DNA of 64,000 bases from Rhodococcus yunnanensis NBRC 103083 (GCF_001895005.1 NZ_BCXH01000021.1:49506-113505); one strand, 5' to 3'. Shown: positions 52,408-61,296, counted from the stretch's first letter. Numbers and translations: made by a program. The notes: generated by a model from the sequence alone, not told the origin.

Positions 52408-53301
52408 ATGAGCGCCGATCGCCACTGGACCGCATCCGACATCGCCGATCAGACCGGACGTCGGTTCATCGTGACGGGGGCGAACAGTGGCCTCGGCGAG
52501 GTGACCGCACGCGCACTGGGGGCGGCTGGAGCCGACGTCGTTCTGGCCTGTCGAGATACCAACAAGGGCGACGCGGTCGCGCGGAGCATCGGTCCCCGAG
52601 CTCACGCTCGGCAATTGGATCTCGCGGATCTGGAATCGGTTCGTGCCTTCGCGCACACGGTGGACACCGTGGACGTGCTGATCAACAACGCCGGGGTGAT
52701 GGCCGTGCCGCACCGGCGGACGGTCGACGGTTTCGAGATGCAACTCGGCACGAACCATCTCGGACATTTTGCACTCACCAATTTGCTGCTGCCGAAAGTC
52801 ACCGACAGGGTGGTCACGATGTCCAGCGGACTGCATCGCATCGGTCGGATTCATCTCGACGACCTCGATTACGAGCGACGACGGTACCGCCGATGGCCCG
52901 CTTACGGGCAGTCCAAACTCGCGAATCTGATGTTCGCATTCGAACTCGACCGTCGTCTGGCCGCGGCGAATTCGTCGCTGAAATCGCTTGCAGCGCATCC
53001 CGGTTACGCCCGAACGAATCTGCAGGGGCATACGGAAACGATGCAGGATTCGCTGATGTCGCTGTCGGGCGGTGTCCTCGGGCAGAGTGCCGAGATGGGT
53101 GCACTGCCGGAGTTGTACGCAGCGACGTCACCGGAGGTGACCGGGGGGTTGTACATCGGGCCCGACGGGCCATTCGAGCAGCGGGGGTATCCGAAGATCG
53201 TGGGCTGCAGCGCACGTGCCCGCGATCGTGCGGTGGCCGCAGCGCTGTGGGACAAGTCGGAAAAGCTGACGGGAGTGCGCTACCCGCTCGTGCGCGAGTA
53301 G
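52408..53301 (+). CDS. Short-chain dehydrogenase/reductase
   Basis: The protein is 297 aa. N-terminal nucleotide-binding motif VTGANSGLG, NNAGVM, and the catalytic YGQSK; the extended C-terminus is of the retinol-dehydrogenase-like SDR type (ELYAATSPEVTGGLYIGPDGP). NAD(P)H-dependent oxidoreductase on an unknown substrate. It ends at a perfect inverted repeat that includes its stop codon. Confidence 0.9.
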   Translation: MSADRHWTASDIADQTGRRFIVTGANSGLGEVTARALGAAGADVVLACRDTNKGDAVARSIGPRAHARQLDLADLESVRAFAHTVDTVDVLINNAGVMAVPHRRTVDGFEMQLGTNHLGHFALTNLLLPKVTDRVVTMSSGLHRIGRIHLDDLDYERRRYRRWPAYGQSKLANLMFAFELDRRLAAANSSLKSLAAHPGYARTNLQGHTETMQDSLMSLSGGVLGQSAEMGALPELYAATSPEVTGGLYIGPDGPFEQRGYPKIVGCSARARDRAVAAALWDKSEKLTGVRYPLVRE

Positions 53302-53332
53302 TCACCACAGAAGGTAACTACTCGCGCACGAG
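53287..53332. terminator. Perfect 16-bp inverted repeat across the stop codon, probable bidirectional terminator
   Basis: Arms ctcgtgcgcgagtagt and actactcgcgcacgag with a 14-nt loop; the left arm includes the SDR stop codon (TAG). No T-run follows on either side. It separates two convergent genes. Confidence 0.55.
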
Positions 53333-53363
53333 CAGCCGGTTGGCTTCGTGCACGGTCGCCACG

Positions 53364-54359
53364 TCAGATCGCGACGATCATCTTCCCGGTGTTCTCGCCC
53401 CGCAACAATCCGATGAACGCCTGCGGCGCATTCTCGAGACCGTCGACGACGGTTTCGTCCCACTCGACGTCGCCGTCGGCGATCCACTGCGTCATCTTCT
53501 CGGAGAACTCTTCGGTGAGATGACCGTAGGAACCGACGATGAACCCCTTCAACGTCAGTTCCTTGCCGATGGCAAGCGCAAGGTTGCGAGGCGCCGACGA
53601 CGGTTCGGTCGAGTTGTACTGAGAGATGGCTCCGCACAGAGCAAAGCGGCCGTACTTGTTGGCCGACGTGATTGCAGCCTCCAGATGGTCACCTCCGACG
53701 TTGTCGAAGTACACATCGATACCATCCGGAGCAGCGTGTGCCAGTTGCTTTTTGACAGATCCGTCGTGGTAGTCGAAGGCTGCATCGAAGCCGAGTTCGA
53801 GTAGACGCGCCACCTTCGCCGGCGAACCAGCACTGCCGATGACACGCTCGGCACCCAGCTTCCGTGCGATCTGGCCGACGAGCGACCCGACGGCACCGGC
53901 AGCACCCGAGACGAAGACGGTATCGCCCGGCTTGAACTGTGCGACCGCGGTGAGGCCGGAATACGCTGTGAGCCCCGTCATTCCGAGGGCTCCGAGGTAC
54001 GACGACGCCTGTGCCTGCGTGAGATCGACCGTGCGCGCGCCCTTACCGTCGACGATCGCGATGTCGCGCCAACCCTTGCCGTGACTGACTGCGTCTCCGA
54101 CCGAGAAGGCGTCGTTCCGCGTCTCGATGACTTCACCGACGGCTCCGCCGTCGAGAACTGTATCGAGTCGGAACGGCGGTACGTAGGATTTGACGTCGTT
54201 CATCCGGCCACGCATGTAGGGGTCGACCGACATGACGATGTTGCGGACCAGTATCTGGCCGTCCTCCAGCGGTGGGAGTTCGGTCGTGACGGTACGGAAG
54301 TTGTCCGGTACCGGTTCGCCGGTCGGGCGGGATGCGAGATGTATTTCCTTGGCGTGCAC
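53364..54359 (-). CDS. NADP-dependent medium-chain reductase (CurA/leukotriene-B4-hydroxydehydrogenase-like)
   Basis: The protein is 331 aa. N-terminal LASRPTGEPVPDNFR, then AVGEVIETRNDAF and the nucleotide-binding GAAGAVGSLVGQIARKLG; C-terminal VVDGLENAPQAFIGLLRGENTGKMIV, typical of the PTGR/CurA subgroup, which lacks zinc. It reduces activated C=C bonds with NADPH. Probable oxidative-stress or detoxification role, next to ohr. Confidence 0.92.
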   Translation of the reverse strand: MHAKEIHLASRPTGEPVPDNFRTVTTELPPLEDGQILVRNIVMSVDPYMRGRMNDVKSYVPPFRLDTVLDGGAVGEVIETRNDAFSVGDAVSHGKGWRDIAIVDGKGARTVDLTQAQASSYLGALGMTGLTAYSGLTAVAQFKPGDTVFVSGAAGAVGSLVGQIARKLGAERVIGSAGSPAKVARLLELGFDAAFDYHDGSVKKQLAHAAPDGIDVYFDNVGGDHLEAAITSANKYGRFALCGAISQYNSTEPSSAPRNLALAIGKELTLKGFIVGSYGHLTEEFSEKMTQWIADGDVEWDETVVDGLENAPQAFIGLLRGENTGKMIVAI

Positions 54360-54375
54360 TGAAATTACCTGATTT

Positions 54376-54798
54376 CTAGTCGTCGGTGACCGTAACCGTT
54401 ACGTCGATGTTGCCACGCGTGGCGTTCGAGTACGGGCACACCTGGTGGGCCTTGTCGGCGATCGCCTGGGCCTCGTCGTGGCCGAGACTCGGCAGTGTGA
54501 CCTCCAGCGTGACCGAGAGCTGGAATCCGCCTGCATCGTTGGCTCCGATCCCCACGCGTGCGCCGACGCTGGAGTCGGTGATGTCGGCCTTCTCCTGACG
54601 GGCGATCATCTGCAGAGCCGAGTGGAAACATGCGGCGTAACCAGCTGCGAACAGCTGCTCGGGGTTGGTGCCCTGGCCGTTGCCACCCATGGCCTCGGGG
54701 ATTGCCAGGTCGAGGTCGAGTAGACCGTCCGAGGAGCGAGCGTGGCCGTTGCGGCCTTCACCGGTTGCGAGGGCTTCGGCGGTGTAGATGGTCTTCAT
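54376..54798 (-). CDS. ohr: Organic hydroperoxide resistance protein Ohr
   Basis: The protein is 140 aa, OsmC/Ohr family with the reactive pair Cys57 (AACFHSAL) and Cys121 (VCPYSNATRGN). It reduces organic hydroperoxides at the expense of a lipoyl or mycothiol-type donor. It overlaps ohrR by 4 nt and is co-transcribed with it. Confidence 0.95.
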   Translation of the reverse strand: MKTIYTAEALATGEGRNGHARSSDGLLDLDLAIPEAMGGNGQGTNPEQLFAAGYAACFHSALQMIARQEKADITDSSVGARVGIGANDAGGFQLSVTLEVTLPSLGHDEAQAIADKAHQVCPYSNATRGNIDVTVTVTDD

Positions 54799-55241
54799 GA
54801 ATGACTACTTTCCGTTGTATGGAGTGCGCCGGCCAGCTTGACCAGCGCGCTGTGTAGATATTCCATTTCTTTCGCGGTCATGCCCGTCATGCAACCCAGC
54901 TGCCTGGGAATGTCGACGGCTTCGGTGCGCTTGGCGTCACCGATGTCCGTCAGGTGGACTTCGACGCGACGCTCGTCGGTGGTGAGCCGTCGGCGCTCGA
55001 TGAATCCGAGTTTCTCGAGCCTTTTGAGCAGCGGCGACAGCGTGCCGGTGTCCAGATCGAGTTCGTCGCAGATCTCACGCACTCCCCGGCCGTCCTTCTC
55101 CCACAGCACCAACAGAACCAGGTACTGCGGGTATGTGACACCGAGGCGCTCGAGCATCGGCCGGTACGCCGCGGTGGTCGCCCGCGATGCGGAGTACAGC
55201 GCGAAGCACAACTGGCGATCGAGTGCGAGTTCGACGTTCAC
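54795..55241 (-). CDS. ohrR: Organic-peroxide-sensing MarR regulator OhrR
   Basis: The protein is 148 aa. N-terminal DRQLCFALYSASR contains the sensor Cys12 in the usual place for OhrR; HTH (VREICDELDLDTGTLSPLLKRLEKLGFIERRR). Oxidation of the Cys releases it from the operator and induces ohr. It overlaps ohr by 4 nt. A palindromic operator candidate lies just upstream of its start. Confidence 0.92.
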   Translation of the reverse strand: MNVELALDRQLCFALYSASRATTAAYRPMLERLGVTYPQYLVLLVLWEKDGRGVREICDELDLDTGTLSPLLKRLEKLGFIERRRLTTDERRVEVHLTDIGDAKRTEAVDIPRQLGCMTGMTAKEMEYLHSALVKLAGALHTTESSHS

Positions 55242-55266
55242 CCGCGTAACGGTAGTGCACGGTTAT

Positions 55267-55278
55267 GTTGTGCGCAAC
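55267..55278. promoter_or_regulatory. OhrR operator candidate
   Basis: GTTGTGCGCAAC is a 12-bp imperfect palindrome 26 nt before the ohrR start, with CATAAC as the probable -10 beside it. Location matches the autoregulated ohrR operator of other actinobacteria. Confidence 0.5.
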
Positions 55279-55346
55279 CTATCTAGGACGGCGTCGCCGG
55301 TGCGTGCGGAGTTACCCGTCGGTCCGACCCCGCACGCACGAAGGCG

Positions 55347-56432
55347 TCAGCCCACCAATGCTTCGGTCAGTCCGTCCAGCACGATGGTCGCTGCTGTCGG
55401 ACCTGCGTTGAGGTACCAGGGATCGTCCTCGACGGTCACGATGTGGTTCTCGGACGACGCACTCATACCGGTCCACAACGGATTGGTCGTGTACGTCTCG
55501 GCGCGAGACCCCGTGCCGGACTCCTGACTGCCGACGAAAACCCAATCGGCATTGGCCAATTGGATCTCTTCTTCGCTGAAATCCTGAGATGTCTTGTCGA
55601 ACTGCTGACTTTCCGGACGGGATAGGTTCGCATCCCATGCGATGTAACCGGCGAACGATGGAACGCCGAAGACCCGCGCGCGGTCGGCGGTGAATCGGAC
55701 GAACGATACTGTCGGCGACCCCGCGGCCGAGCTTCCCAGATCTTCTGCGCGTGAGACGAAGTCGTCGATGAACGACTGTGCCTGCTCCGTCCGACCCAAC
55801 GCGTCGGCGAGAAGGAGGAAGTCCTGCTTCCAGTTGACGCCGGTACCTTCGGTCAGCACGGTCGGTGCAATGGCGGACAATGTTCCGTAATTCCCTTCGG
55901 ACGCAGCCTTGTTCGCGAGAATCAAGTCGGGCTCCAGCGCTGCGATCGCCTCCAGGTTGGGCGATTGCCTGTGACCGACGTCGACGAATCCCGCCATCTG
56001 AGTGCCGAACTGCGGGAACTCGCGTGCGATGTACTCGGGGACGAGGGCGGCGCCGTCGCCGTACGCGACACCGGTGGGCGCCACGCCCAGCGTCAGAACG
56101 GCGTCCAGCTGTCCGGTCGCGATCACCACGATGCGCTTGGGCTCCGCCGCGATTTCGGTAGTCCCTCCGAAGTGGCCGACAGTTCGCGGAAATACGCCGT
56201 CGCCGACACCGGGGGAGCCCATGCCGTCCGGGACGCCGGTCGGGCCGGGCGGGTCGGCCGCTGCGTTCGTGGGTGACGTTGCGTTCGTGGGTGACGCTGC
56301 GTTCGTGGGCGAGGCCTCGGTCGTCGGAGTGGCTGAGATCTCGGCCGGACTCTCGGCTGTGTCGGTGGTGCCGCAGGCGGTAAGCAACACGGCCGCAGTG
56401 GCGAGGGACAGAAAGGTGGTAGCGCGTTTCAC
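55347..56432 (-). CDS. Iron-siderophore ABC transporter substrate-binding lipoprotein (FecB-like)
   Basis: The protein is 361 aa. Lipobox LTAC in MKRATTFLSLATAAVLLTAC; a linker with SPTNA repeated three times; then a periplasmic binding fold of the FecB/FepB class (PKRIVVIATGQLDAVLTLGVAPTGVAY, ALEPDLILANK). It captures Fe3+-siderophore complexes. An iron-box-like sequence upstream suggests IdeR/DtxR control. No permease or ATPase gene is adjacent, so it works with a remote transporter. Confidence 0.9.
   Translation of the reverse strand: MKRATTFLSLATAAVLLTACGTTDTAESPAEISATPTTEASPTNAASPTNATSPTNAAADPPGPTGVPDGMGSPGVGDGVFPRTVGHFGGTTEIAAEPKRIVVIATGQLDAVLTLGVAPTGVAYGDGAALVPEYIAREFPQFGTQMAGFVDVGHRQSPNLEAIAALEPDLILANKAASEGNYGTLSAIAPTVLTEGTGVNWKQDFLLLADALGRTEQAQSFIDDFVSRAEDLGSSAAGSPTVSFVRFTADRARVFGVPSFAGYIAWDANLSRPESQQFDKTSQDFSEEEIQLANADWVFVGSQESGTGSRAETYTTNPLWTGMSASSENHIVTVEDDPWYLNAGPTAATIVLDGLTEALVG
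56262..56315 (-). repeat. Three 18-bp tandem repeats in the lipoprotein linker
   Basis: The unit tgcgttcgtgggtgacgt occurs three times with few changes and encodes SPTNA repeats in the linker between lipid anchor and binding domain. Such short tandem repeats can vary in number among strains. Confidence 0.7.
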
Positions 56433-56464
56433 AGGGGCCTCTTCGAGCAGAATTGTACGGTAGA

Positions 56465-56483
56465 TGAGGTAACGCTATCCTGA
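56465..56483. promoter_or_regulatory. Putative iron box (IdeR/DtxR operator)
   Basis: TGAGGTAACGCTATCCTGA (read from the plus strand) matches the dyad TTAGGTTAGSCTAACCTAA at about 13 of 19 positions. It lies 33-50 nt upstream of the siderophore-binding lipoprotein gene. Confidence 0.5.
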
Positions 56484-56517
56484 CTTCAGATGCTGAAACA
56501 ACGTCTGACTCGGATAT

Positions 56518-56774
56518 AGCCTCTGAAGCTGAGGCCGAACACGGGCAGCACGATGGTCCGCATCCTCGCCGACAAAGGATTGCTCGATCGCGGCCCCGAC
56601 CCGGCCGACGGCCGAGCCGTCGTCCTGCGAGTGAACGACGAACGGTCGGCCCGGCGTGAGCGCCGAACCGACCGTCGCGTGGAGGTGCTGTCCGCGGAGA
56701 TCTCGACACTGTCGGCCGCCGAACGTAGAGCCGTCGAGAAAGCCTTGCCGACAGTGACGAAGGTGAACGAAGCC
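56518..56774 (+). pseudogene. Truncated MarR-family regulator
   Basis: The frame from 56518 reads PLKLRPNTGSTMVRILADKG and LLDRGPDPADGRAVVLRV, the second half of a MarR HTH and wing, with no recognisable start or N-terminal half. Position next to an iron-uptake gene hints at an old regulator. Frame then runs into metE antisense, so it is dead. Confidence 0.6.
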
Positions 56775-59045
56775 CTAACGGACCGCGCGTGCAGCCTCCA
56801 CCAGATTTCGCAGCGATGCCTCGACCTCGGCAGTTCCGCGGGTCTTGAGACCGCAGTCAGGATTGACCCAGAGTCGTTCGGCAGGAACGGCTTTCAGTGC
56901 AGATCGCAAGGACTCGGTGATCTCGTCGACACTCGGGACGCGAGGGGAGTGGATGTCGTAGACGCCAGGTCCGACGCCGAGATCGAAACCGACGGCGTTG
57001 AGGTCACCCAGTACCTCCATGTGCGAACGTGCCGCCTCGATCGAGGTGACATCTGCGTCGAGTGCGACGATCGCGTCGATCACCTCGCCGAACTCCGAGT
57101 AGCACAGGTGGGTGTGGATCTGCGTCGAATCCGATACGCCCGACGTCGACAACTTGAACGCCCGCACCGCCCAGGTCAAATACTGTTCTTTGTCCTTGGC
57201 GCGCAACGGAAGAAGCTCGCGCAGCGCAGGCTCGTCGACCTGGACGATGCGGATCCCTGCCGACTGCAGATCGACCGTTTCGTCTCGGATCGCCAACGCG
57301 ACCTGGTCAGCGCTGTCCGCCAACGGTTGATCGTCCCGCACGAACGACCACGCCAGAATCGTCACCGGACCGGTCAGCATGCCCTTGACCGGCTTGTCGG
57401 TGAGGGACTGTGCGTAGGTGATCCAATCGACCGTCATCGCACCGTGTCGGCTGACGTCGCCGAACAGAATCGGCGGACGTACGCAGCGCGATCCGTAGGA
57501 CTGAACCCACCCGTTGGCCGTCGCTGCGAAGCCGTTCAGCTGTTCGGCGAAGTACTGCACCATGTCGTTCCGCTCGGGCTCCCCGTGCACGAGTACGTCG
57601 AGACCGATCTTCTCCTGCAGCGCAACCACATCGGCGATCTCGGACCGCATCCGGCGTACGTAGTCGGCGTCGTCGATCTCGCCCCTCCGCAGTGCCGCAC
57701 GGGCGAGACGAATCTGCGTGGTCTGTGGGTACGAGCCGATGGTGGTGGTCGGCAGCGCAGGCAAGTCCAGTCGCGCGGCCTGGGCCTGACGCCGGTCCTC
57801 GGCCGGGCTGCGGTCGACGGTGACACCCGACTCGAGGCGGGTACGAATGGCCGCGTCGTGCAGGCGGGAATCTGTCCGGCGTGTCCCCAGAGCTGCACGG
57901 GCGGTGCTCAACTCCTCCGACACCGATTCGGTGCCGTCTTGCAGGGCCGTCGCGAGCACCGTCACTTCAGTGACCTTCTCGGAGCCGAACGCCAGCCACG
58001 AACGTAGCGGATCGACGATGTCGGTCTCTCCGTCGAGCGTGTACGGAACATGCAGCAGTGAGCACGAGGTCGAGACGGCAAGTGCACCTGCGCTTCCCAA
58101 CAGACTTGCCAGCGTCGCCAGTGCCTTGTCCAGATCGGTGCGCCAGATGTTGCGGCCGTCTACGATTCCGGCGACGATCCTCTTGTTCGCCAGGGCCGGA
58201 ACCGCGGCAACCTGTTCGACGGTTCCCGGGGCGGTCAGATCGATCGACAGCCCTTCGATGCCGGTCGAAGCCAGGCTCGGCAGAGCCGCACCGAGGTCAC
58301 CGAAGTACGACGCCAGCAGGATGGCCGGCCTGGTTTCCAGCGCGCTCAGGTAGTCGTATGCCTTCTGTGCGGATGCGATTTCGGGATGCGTGCGGTCGGC
58401 GACCAGCGCCGGCTCGTCGAGCTGCACCCATTCGGCACCTGCGTCGGCCAGCTGTGTCAGCAGGTCGGCGTACAGCGGCAGGATCTCGTCGAGCCGATCC
58501 AGCAGGGGAGCATCGCTGCCGACTGCCTTGGACACCAGTAGGAACGTCACCGGCCCGATGAGAACGGGGCGAGCCGGAACGTCGAGTGCGCGAGCTTCTT
58601 CGAGTTCTGCCAACACCTTCTCCGGATGCAACGAGAAGGAGGTGGTGGGCGAGATCTCCGGGACCAGGTAGTGATAATTGGTGTCGAACCACTTCGTCAT
58701 CTCGAGCGGTGCGACGGTGTCGTTTCCCCGGGCGGCGGCGAAGTACCGGTCGAGGTCGTTCTCGATGCCCTGCACTCGCTCGGGCAGTGCACCGAGCAGC
58801 ACCGCGGTGTCGAGTACATGGTCGTAGTACGAGAACGTGCCGACGGGAATCGAGTCGAGGCCGGCGTCCACCAACGCCTTCAGGCTGTCCTTGCGGAGAT
58901 CCTTGGCCACCGATTCGAGTGTGGCAGCATCGATCTTGCCGGCCCAGTAGGACTCGACGGACTTCTTGAGCTCGCGTTTCGGTCCGATTCGAGGCGTGCC
59001 GAGAATTGTGGCGGTGAATTCGAATGTCACTTCGTGTGTCTCCAT
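56775..59045 (-). CDS. metE: Cobalamin-independent methionine synthase MetE
   Basis: The protein is 756 aa, full length. C-terminal catalytic barrel with zinc ligands in IHTHLCYSEF (His, Cys) and NPDCGLKTR (Cys); IGSYPQTTQIR starts the C-terminal half. It transfers methyl from methyltetrahydrofolate-polyglutamate to homocysteine. Start METHEV at 59045, preceded by a cobalamin riboswitch, so it should be turned off when B12 is available for MetH. Confidence 0.96.
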   Translation of the reverse strand: METHEVTFEFTATILGTPRIGPKRELKKSVESYWAGKIDAATLESVAKDLRKDSLKALVDAGLDSIPVGTFSYYDHVLDTAVLLGALPERVQGIENDLDRYFAAARGNDTVAPLEMTKWFDTNYHYLVPEISPTTSFSLHPEKVLAELEEARALDVPARPVLIGPVTFLLVSKAVGSDAPLLDRLDEILPLYADLLTQLADAGAEWVQLDEPALVADRTHPEIASAQKAYDYLSALETRPAILLASYFGDLGAALPSLASTGIEGLSIDLTAPGTVEQVAAVPALANKRIVAGIVDGRNIWRTDLDKALATLASLLGSAGALAVSTSCSLLHVPYTLDGETDIVDPLRSWLAFGSEKVTEVTVLATALQDGTESVSEELSTARAALGTRRTDSRLHDAAIRTRLESGVTVDRSPAEDRRQAQAARLDLPALPTTTIGSYPQTTQIRLARAALRRGEIDDADYVRRMRSEIADVVALQEKIGLDVLVHGEPERNDMVQYFAEQLNGFAATANGWVQSYGSRCVRPPILFGDVSRHGAMTVDWITYAQSLTDKPVKGMLTGPVTILAWSFVRDDQPLADSADQVALAIRDETVDLQSAGIRIVQVDEPALRELLPLRAKDKEQYLTWAVRAFKLSTSGVSDSTQIHTHLCYSEFGEVIDAIVALDADVTSIEAARSHMEVLGDLNAVGFDLGVGPGVYDIHSPRVPSVDEITESLRSALKAVPAERLWVNPDCGLKTRGTAEVEASLRNLVEAARAVR

Positions 59046-59159
59046 GTATGTCACATGTGGGTGGATCACCACCGAGCGCGCGAATCCGCCTGAGCCCATG
59101 ACGAGACTGCAGGTCGACTCGCCCATTCCACGGGGCGGTGAACCGTTGCGCACGGCGTG

Positions 59160-59365
59160 CACAACACAGAAGGCAGGTATTCGGACTCGCAGGCGCGCGA
59201 TCGAGACAAGCGATCACATCTACTGGCCGTCGCTTCCCGGAGAGGCTTCTCCAGTGCTCATTGACGGCGGTCGTTCCTGCATACCGCTGCGGGACAGTCC
59301 CGGATTCCCACCGGGTTCCCTCTTGCGTCACCGTTCGCGGTCTTCGGGGCTCCTCACGACCGCAG
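59160..59365 (-). promoter_or_regulatory. Cobalamin riboswitch upstream of metE
   Basis: On the minus strand the core segment GGTGGGAATCCGGGACTG (about 59289-59321) followed by TCCCGC, the B12-box-like GCGAGTCCGAATACCTGCC (59171-59190) and TAGATGTGATCGC are the conserved cobalamin-riboswitch parts. Binding of adenosylcobalamin would stop metE expression, forcing use of the B12-dependent enzyme. Confidence 0.88.
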
Positions 59366-59423
59366 GGCGAACCAACTGCACGCACGAGCATAGGTGCATA
59401 CCGCCGGTCAGCGGAAGGCGTGC

Positions 59424-59429
59424 TACCGT
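59424..59429 (+). promoter_or_regulatory. -10 element of the aromatic leader
   Basis: TACCGT lies 7 nt before the ATG of the leader peptide, so the first transcribed base should be the A of ATG. This matches the -10 spacing of leaderless actinobacterial mRNAs. Confidence 0.55.
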
Positions 59430-59436
59430 CTTGCTC

Positions 59437-59505
59437 ATGCAGCGCACGTATTTTTGGTTTAGCAGGCCGGCCCCGGGTGGGCCAGCCAGCGACACCATGC
59501 GCTGA
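59437..59505 (+). CDS. Aromatic-amino-acid attenuator leader peptide
   Basis: A 22-aa ORF starts MQRTYFWFSRPAPGG. Residues 5-8 are Tyr-Phe-Trp-Phe, the three aromatic end products of the pathway begun by the DAHP synthase 88 nt downstream. It is followed by two mutually exclusive hairpins (59519-59571). Apparently leaderless. Function as translation-coupled attenuator inferred by analogy with trp and phe leaders. Confidence 0.75.
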   Translation: MQRTYFWFSRPAPGGPASDTMR

Positions 59506-59518
59506 GACCCCACCCCAC

Positions 59519-59571
59519 GAGCCGGATTCAGACCGGCTCTTTCGTGTGCGTGGAGCTCTCCGAGAGCCGGT
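59519..59571 (+). terminator. Attenuator: competing terminator and antiterminator hairpins
   Basis: Hairpin A pairs GAGCCGG (59519-59525) with CCGGCTC (59533-59539), followed by TTT. Hairpin B pairs ACCGGCTCT (59532-59540) with AGAGCCGGT (59563-59571). The two share the same strand and exclude each other. Ribosome position on the YFWF codons would choose between them. Confidence 0.7.
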
Positions 59572-59593
59572 CCGAGGAACAGAAAGTTCTCTC

Positions 59594-60676
59594 ATGACTA
59601 TCGATATCACCCCCGCTGACAGTGCGTTGGACGATCAGCGGACCATCTCCATCAGCCCACTTGTCGCCCCGTCGTTGCTGCGCCGCGAACACGCGGCCGA
59701 CGATGCCGTGTCGGCGACGGTTCGCCGTGGTCGCGACGGCGTCGTCGACATCCTCGACGGACGGGACGACCGGCTGATCGTCGTTGTCGGACCGTGCTCG
59801 GTGCACGACACGGCAGCTGCCATGGACTACGCACGCCGATTGGCCGAGAAGGCCACCGAGCTGGGCGACCGACTCCACATCGTCATGCGCGTCTACTTCG
59901 AGAAGCCGCGTACGACGCTGGGCTGGAAGGGCCTGATCAACGACCCGCATCTCGACGGCTCCTTCGACATCAACTCCGGTCTGCGCGTGGGGCGTCAACT
60001 GCTGGTGGACATCTCTGCTCTCGGTTTGCCCGTCGGCTGCGAGTTCCTCGATCCGATCACTCCGCAGTACATCGCGGACCTGGTCAGCTACGGAGCCATC
60101 GGTGCACGCACCGCGGCGAGCCAGGTGCACCGCCAGCTGTGCAGCGCGCTGTCGATGCCGGTCGGAATCAAGAACTCCACGGAGGGCGACATCCAGGTCG
60201 CCGTGGACGGAACCCGTGCGGCGGCGTCGAGCCATGTCTTCCCCGGCACCGATCTGGACGGCCAGGCCGCGTTGATCCGCACCACGGGTAACCCGGACTG
60301 CCACGTCATTCTTCGCGGCGGTACCGACGGACCGAACTACGACGCGGAATCGGTGGCCGATACCGTTGCCCGCCTGCGCAAGTCCAACTTGCCCGAGCGC
60401 GTGGTCATCGATGCGAGCCACGGCAACAGCAGAAAAGACCACAACAAGCAGGTCGACGTCGTCACCGATGTTGCCCGACGCGTCGGCGAGGGTGAACACG
60501 GCATTGTCGGCCTCATGCTCGAGAGCTTCATCGAGGCGGGCCGTCAGGACCTGACGCTCGGACACAAAGATGAGCTCACCTACGGCCAGTCGATCACCGA
60601 CGCGTGCCTCGATTGGGACACCACGGCAACACAATTGGATGTGCTCGCCGAGGCCGTTACGCGTAGGAGAGGCTAG
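59594..60676 (+). CDS. aroG: DAHP synthase, type I (3-deoxy-7-phosphoheptulonate synthase)
   Basis: The protein is 360 aa with VVVGPCSVHD, KPRTTLGWKGLINDP, GARTAASQVHRQLCS and DASHGNSRKDHNKQ of the AroF/G/H family. It condenses PEP and erythrose-4-phosphate, the entry to the shikimate pathway. Start ATG 59594 behind the attenuator. Its stop overlaps the end of the convergent AlkB-like gene by 4 nt. Confidence 0.94.
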   Translation: MTIDITPADSALDDQRTISISPLVAPSLLRREHAADDAVSATVRRGRDGVVDILDGRDDRLIVVVGPCSVHDTAAAMDYARRLAEKATELGDRLHIVMRVYFEKPRTTLGWKGLINDPHLDGSFDINSGLRVGRQLLVDISALGLPVGCEFLDPITPQYIADLVSYGAIGARTAASQVHRQLCSALSMPVGIKNSTEGDIQVAVDGTRAAASSHVFPGTDLDGQAALIRTTGNPDCHVILRGGTDGPNYDAESVADTVARLRKSNLPERVVIDASHGNSRKDHNKQVDVVTDVARRVGEGEHGIVGLMLESFIEAGRQDLTLGHKDELTYGQSITDACLDWDTTATQLDVLAEAVTRRRG

Positions 60677-61296
60677 CGAACCCCGCGCGGCCGGAATTGC
60701 ACGCTCACGCGTGGACCGGTCGCGCGGGTGCTCTTGGGTATCGCGTGCTCCCACGTGCGTTGACATGATCCCCCCATCACGATCAGATCTCCGTGTCCGA
60801 GAGTGAATTTGAGCGAAGCTCCGCCGCCTCGGGGCCGGAGCATCAGTTGACGCGTCGCACCGAGGGACAGGATGGCGACCATCGTGTCCTCGGTCGCGCT
60901 GCGGCCGATGTTGTCGCCGTGCCATGCGACACTGTCGGATCCGTCTCGGTAATAACACAATCCGGCAGTCGCAAAACTCTCACCCAGTTCGTGGCGGTAG
61001 TGCGTGTCGAGTGCCTTCTTCGCTTCGGCCATGGCAGGCGCGGGCCACGGTTCGGTCTCCGAGTAGAACCTGACGAGGCGCGGGACGTCGACAACTCGGT
61101 CGTACATCTGCCTGCGTTCGGCGCGCCAGTCGACGCCGTCGACAAGACGGTCGAACAGGTCCACCGAGCTCGCCCAACCTGCGCGGACGTCCACCCACGC
61201 ACCGCGCGTCAACATACGCCGCGTCACCGAAGATCCAAGTGGCCCGAACTCCTCGTCGATATCGGTGAAGAGTGAACCCTGTAGTTCCACGCTCAT
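60673..61296 (-). CDS. AlkB-like 2-oxoglutarate/Fe(II) dioxygenase
   Basis: The protein is 207 aa with the iron site H-x-D in AWHGDNIG and H in RTWEHAIPKS, and the 2-oxoglutarate-binding R-x5-R in RVSVQFRPR. It removes alkyl groups from DNA or RNA bases. Start ATG 61296; an in-frame ATG at 61308 is possible. Family otherwise widespread in actinobacteria. Confidence 0.9.
   Translation of the reverse strand: MSVELQGSLFTDIDEEFGPLGSSVTRRMLTRGAWVDVRAGWASSVDLFDRLVDGVDWRAERRQMYDRVVDVPRLVRFYSETEPWPAPAMAEAKKALDTHYRHELGESFATAGLCYYRDGSDSVAWHGDNIGRSATEDTMVAILSLGATRQLMLRPRGGGASLKFTLGHGDLIVMGGSCQRTWEHAIPKSTRATGPRVSVQFRPRGVR

Noticed and set aside
56553..58007. 484-aa plus-strand ORF
   Set aside because: Apart from the first 75 residues (a MarR remnant) it is antisense to metE and lacks protein-like character.
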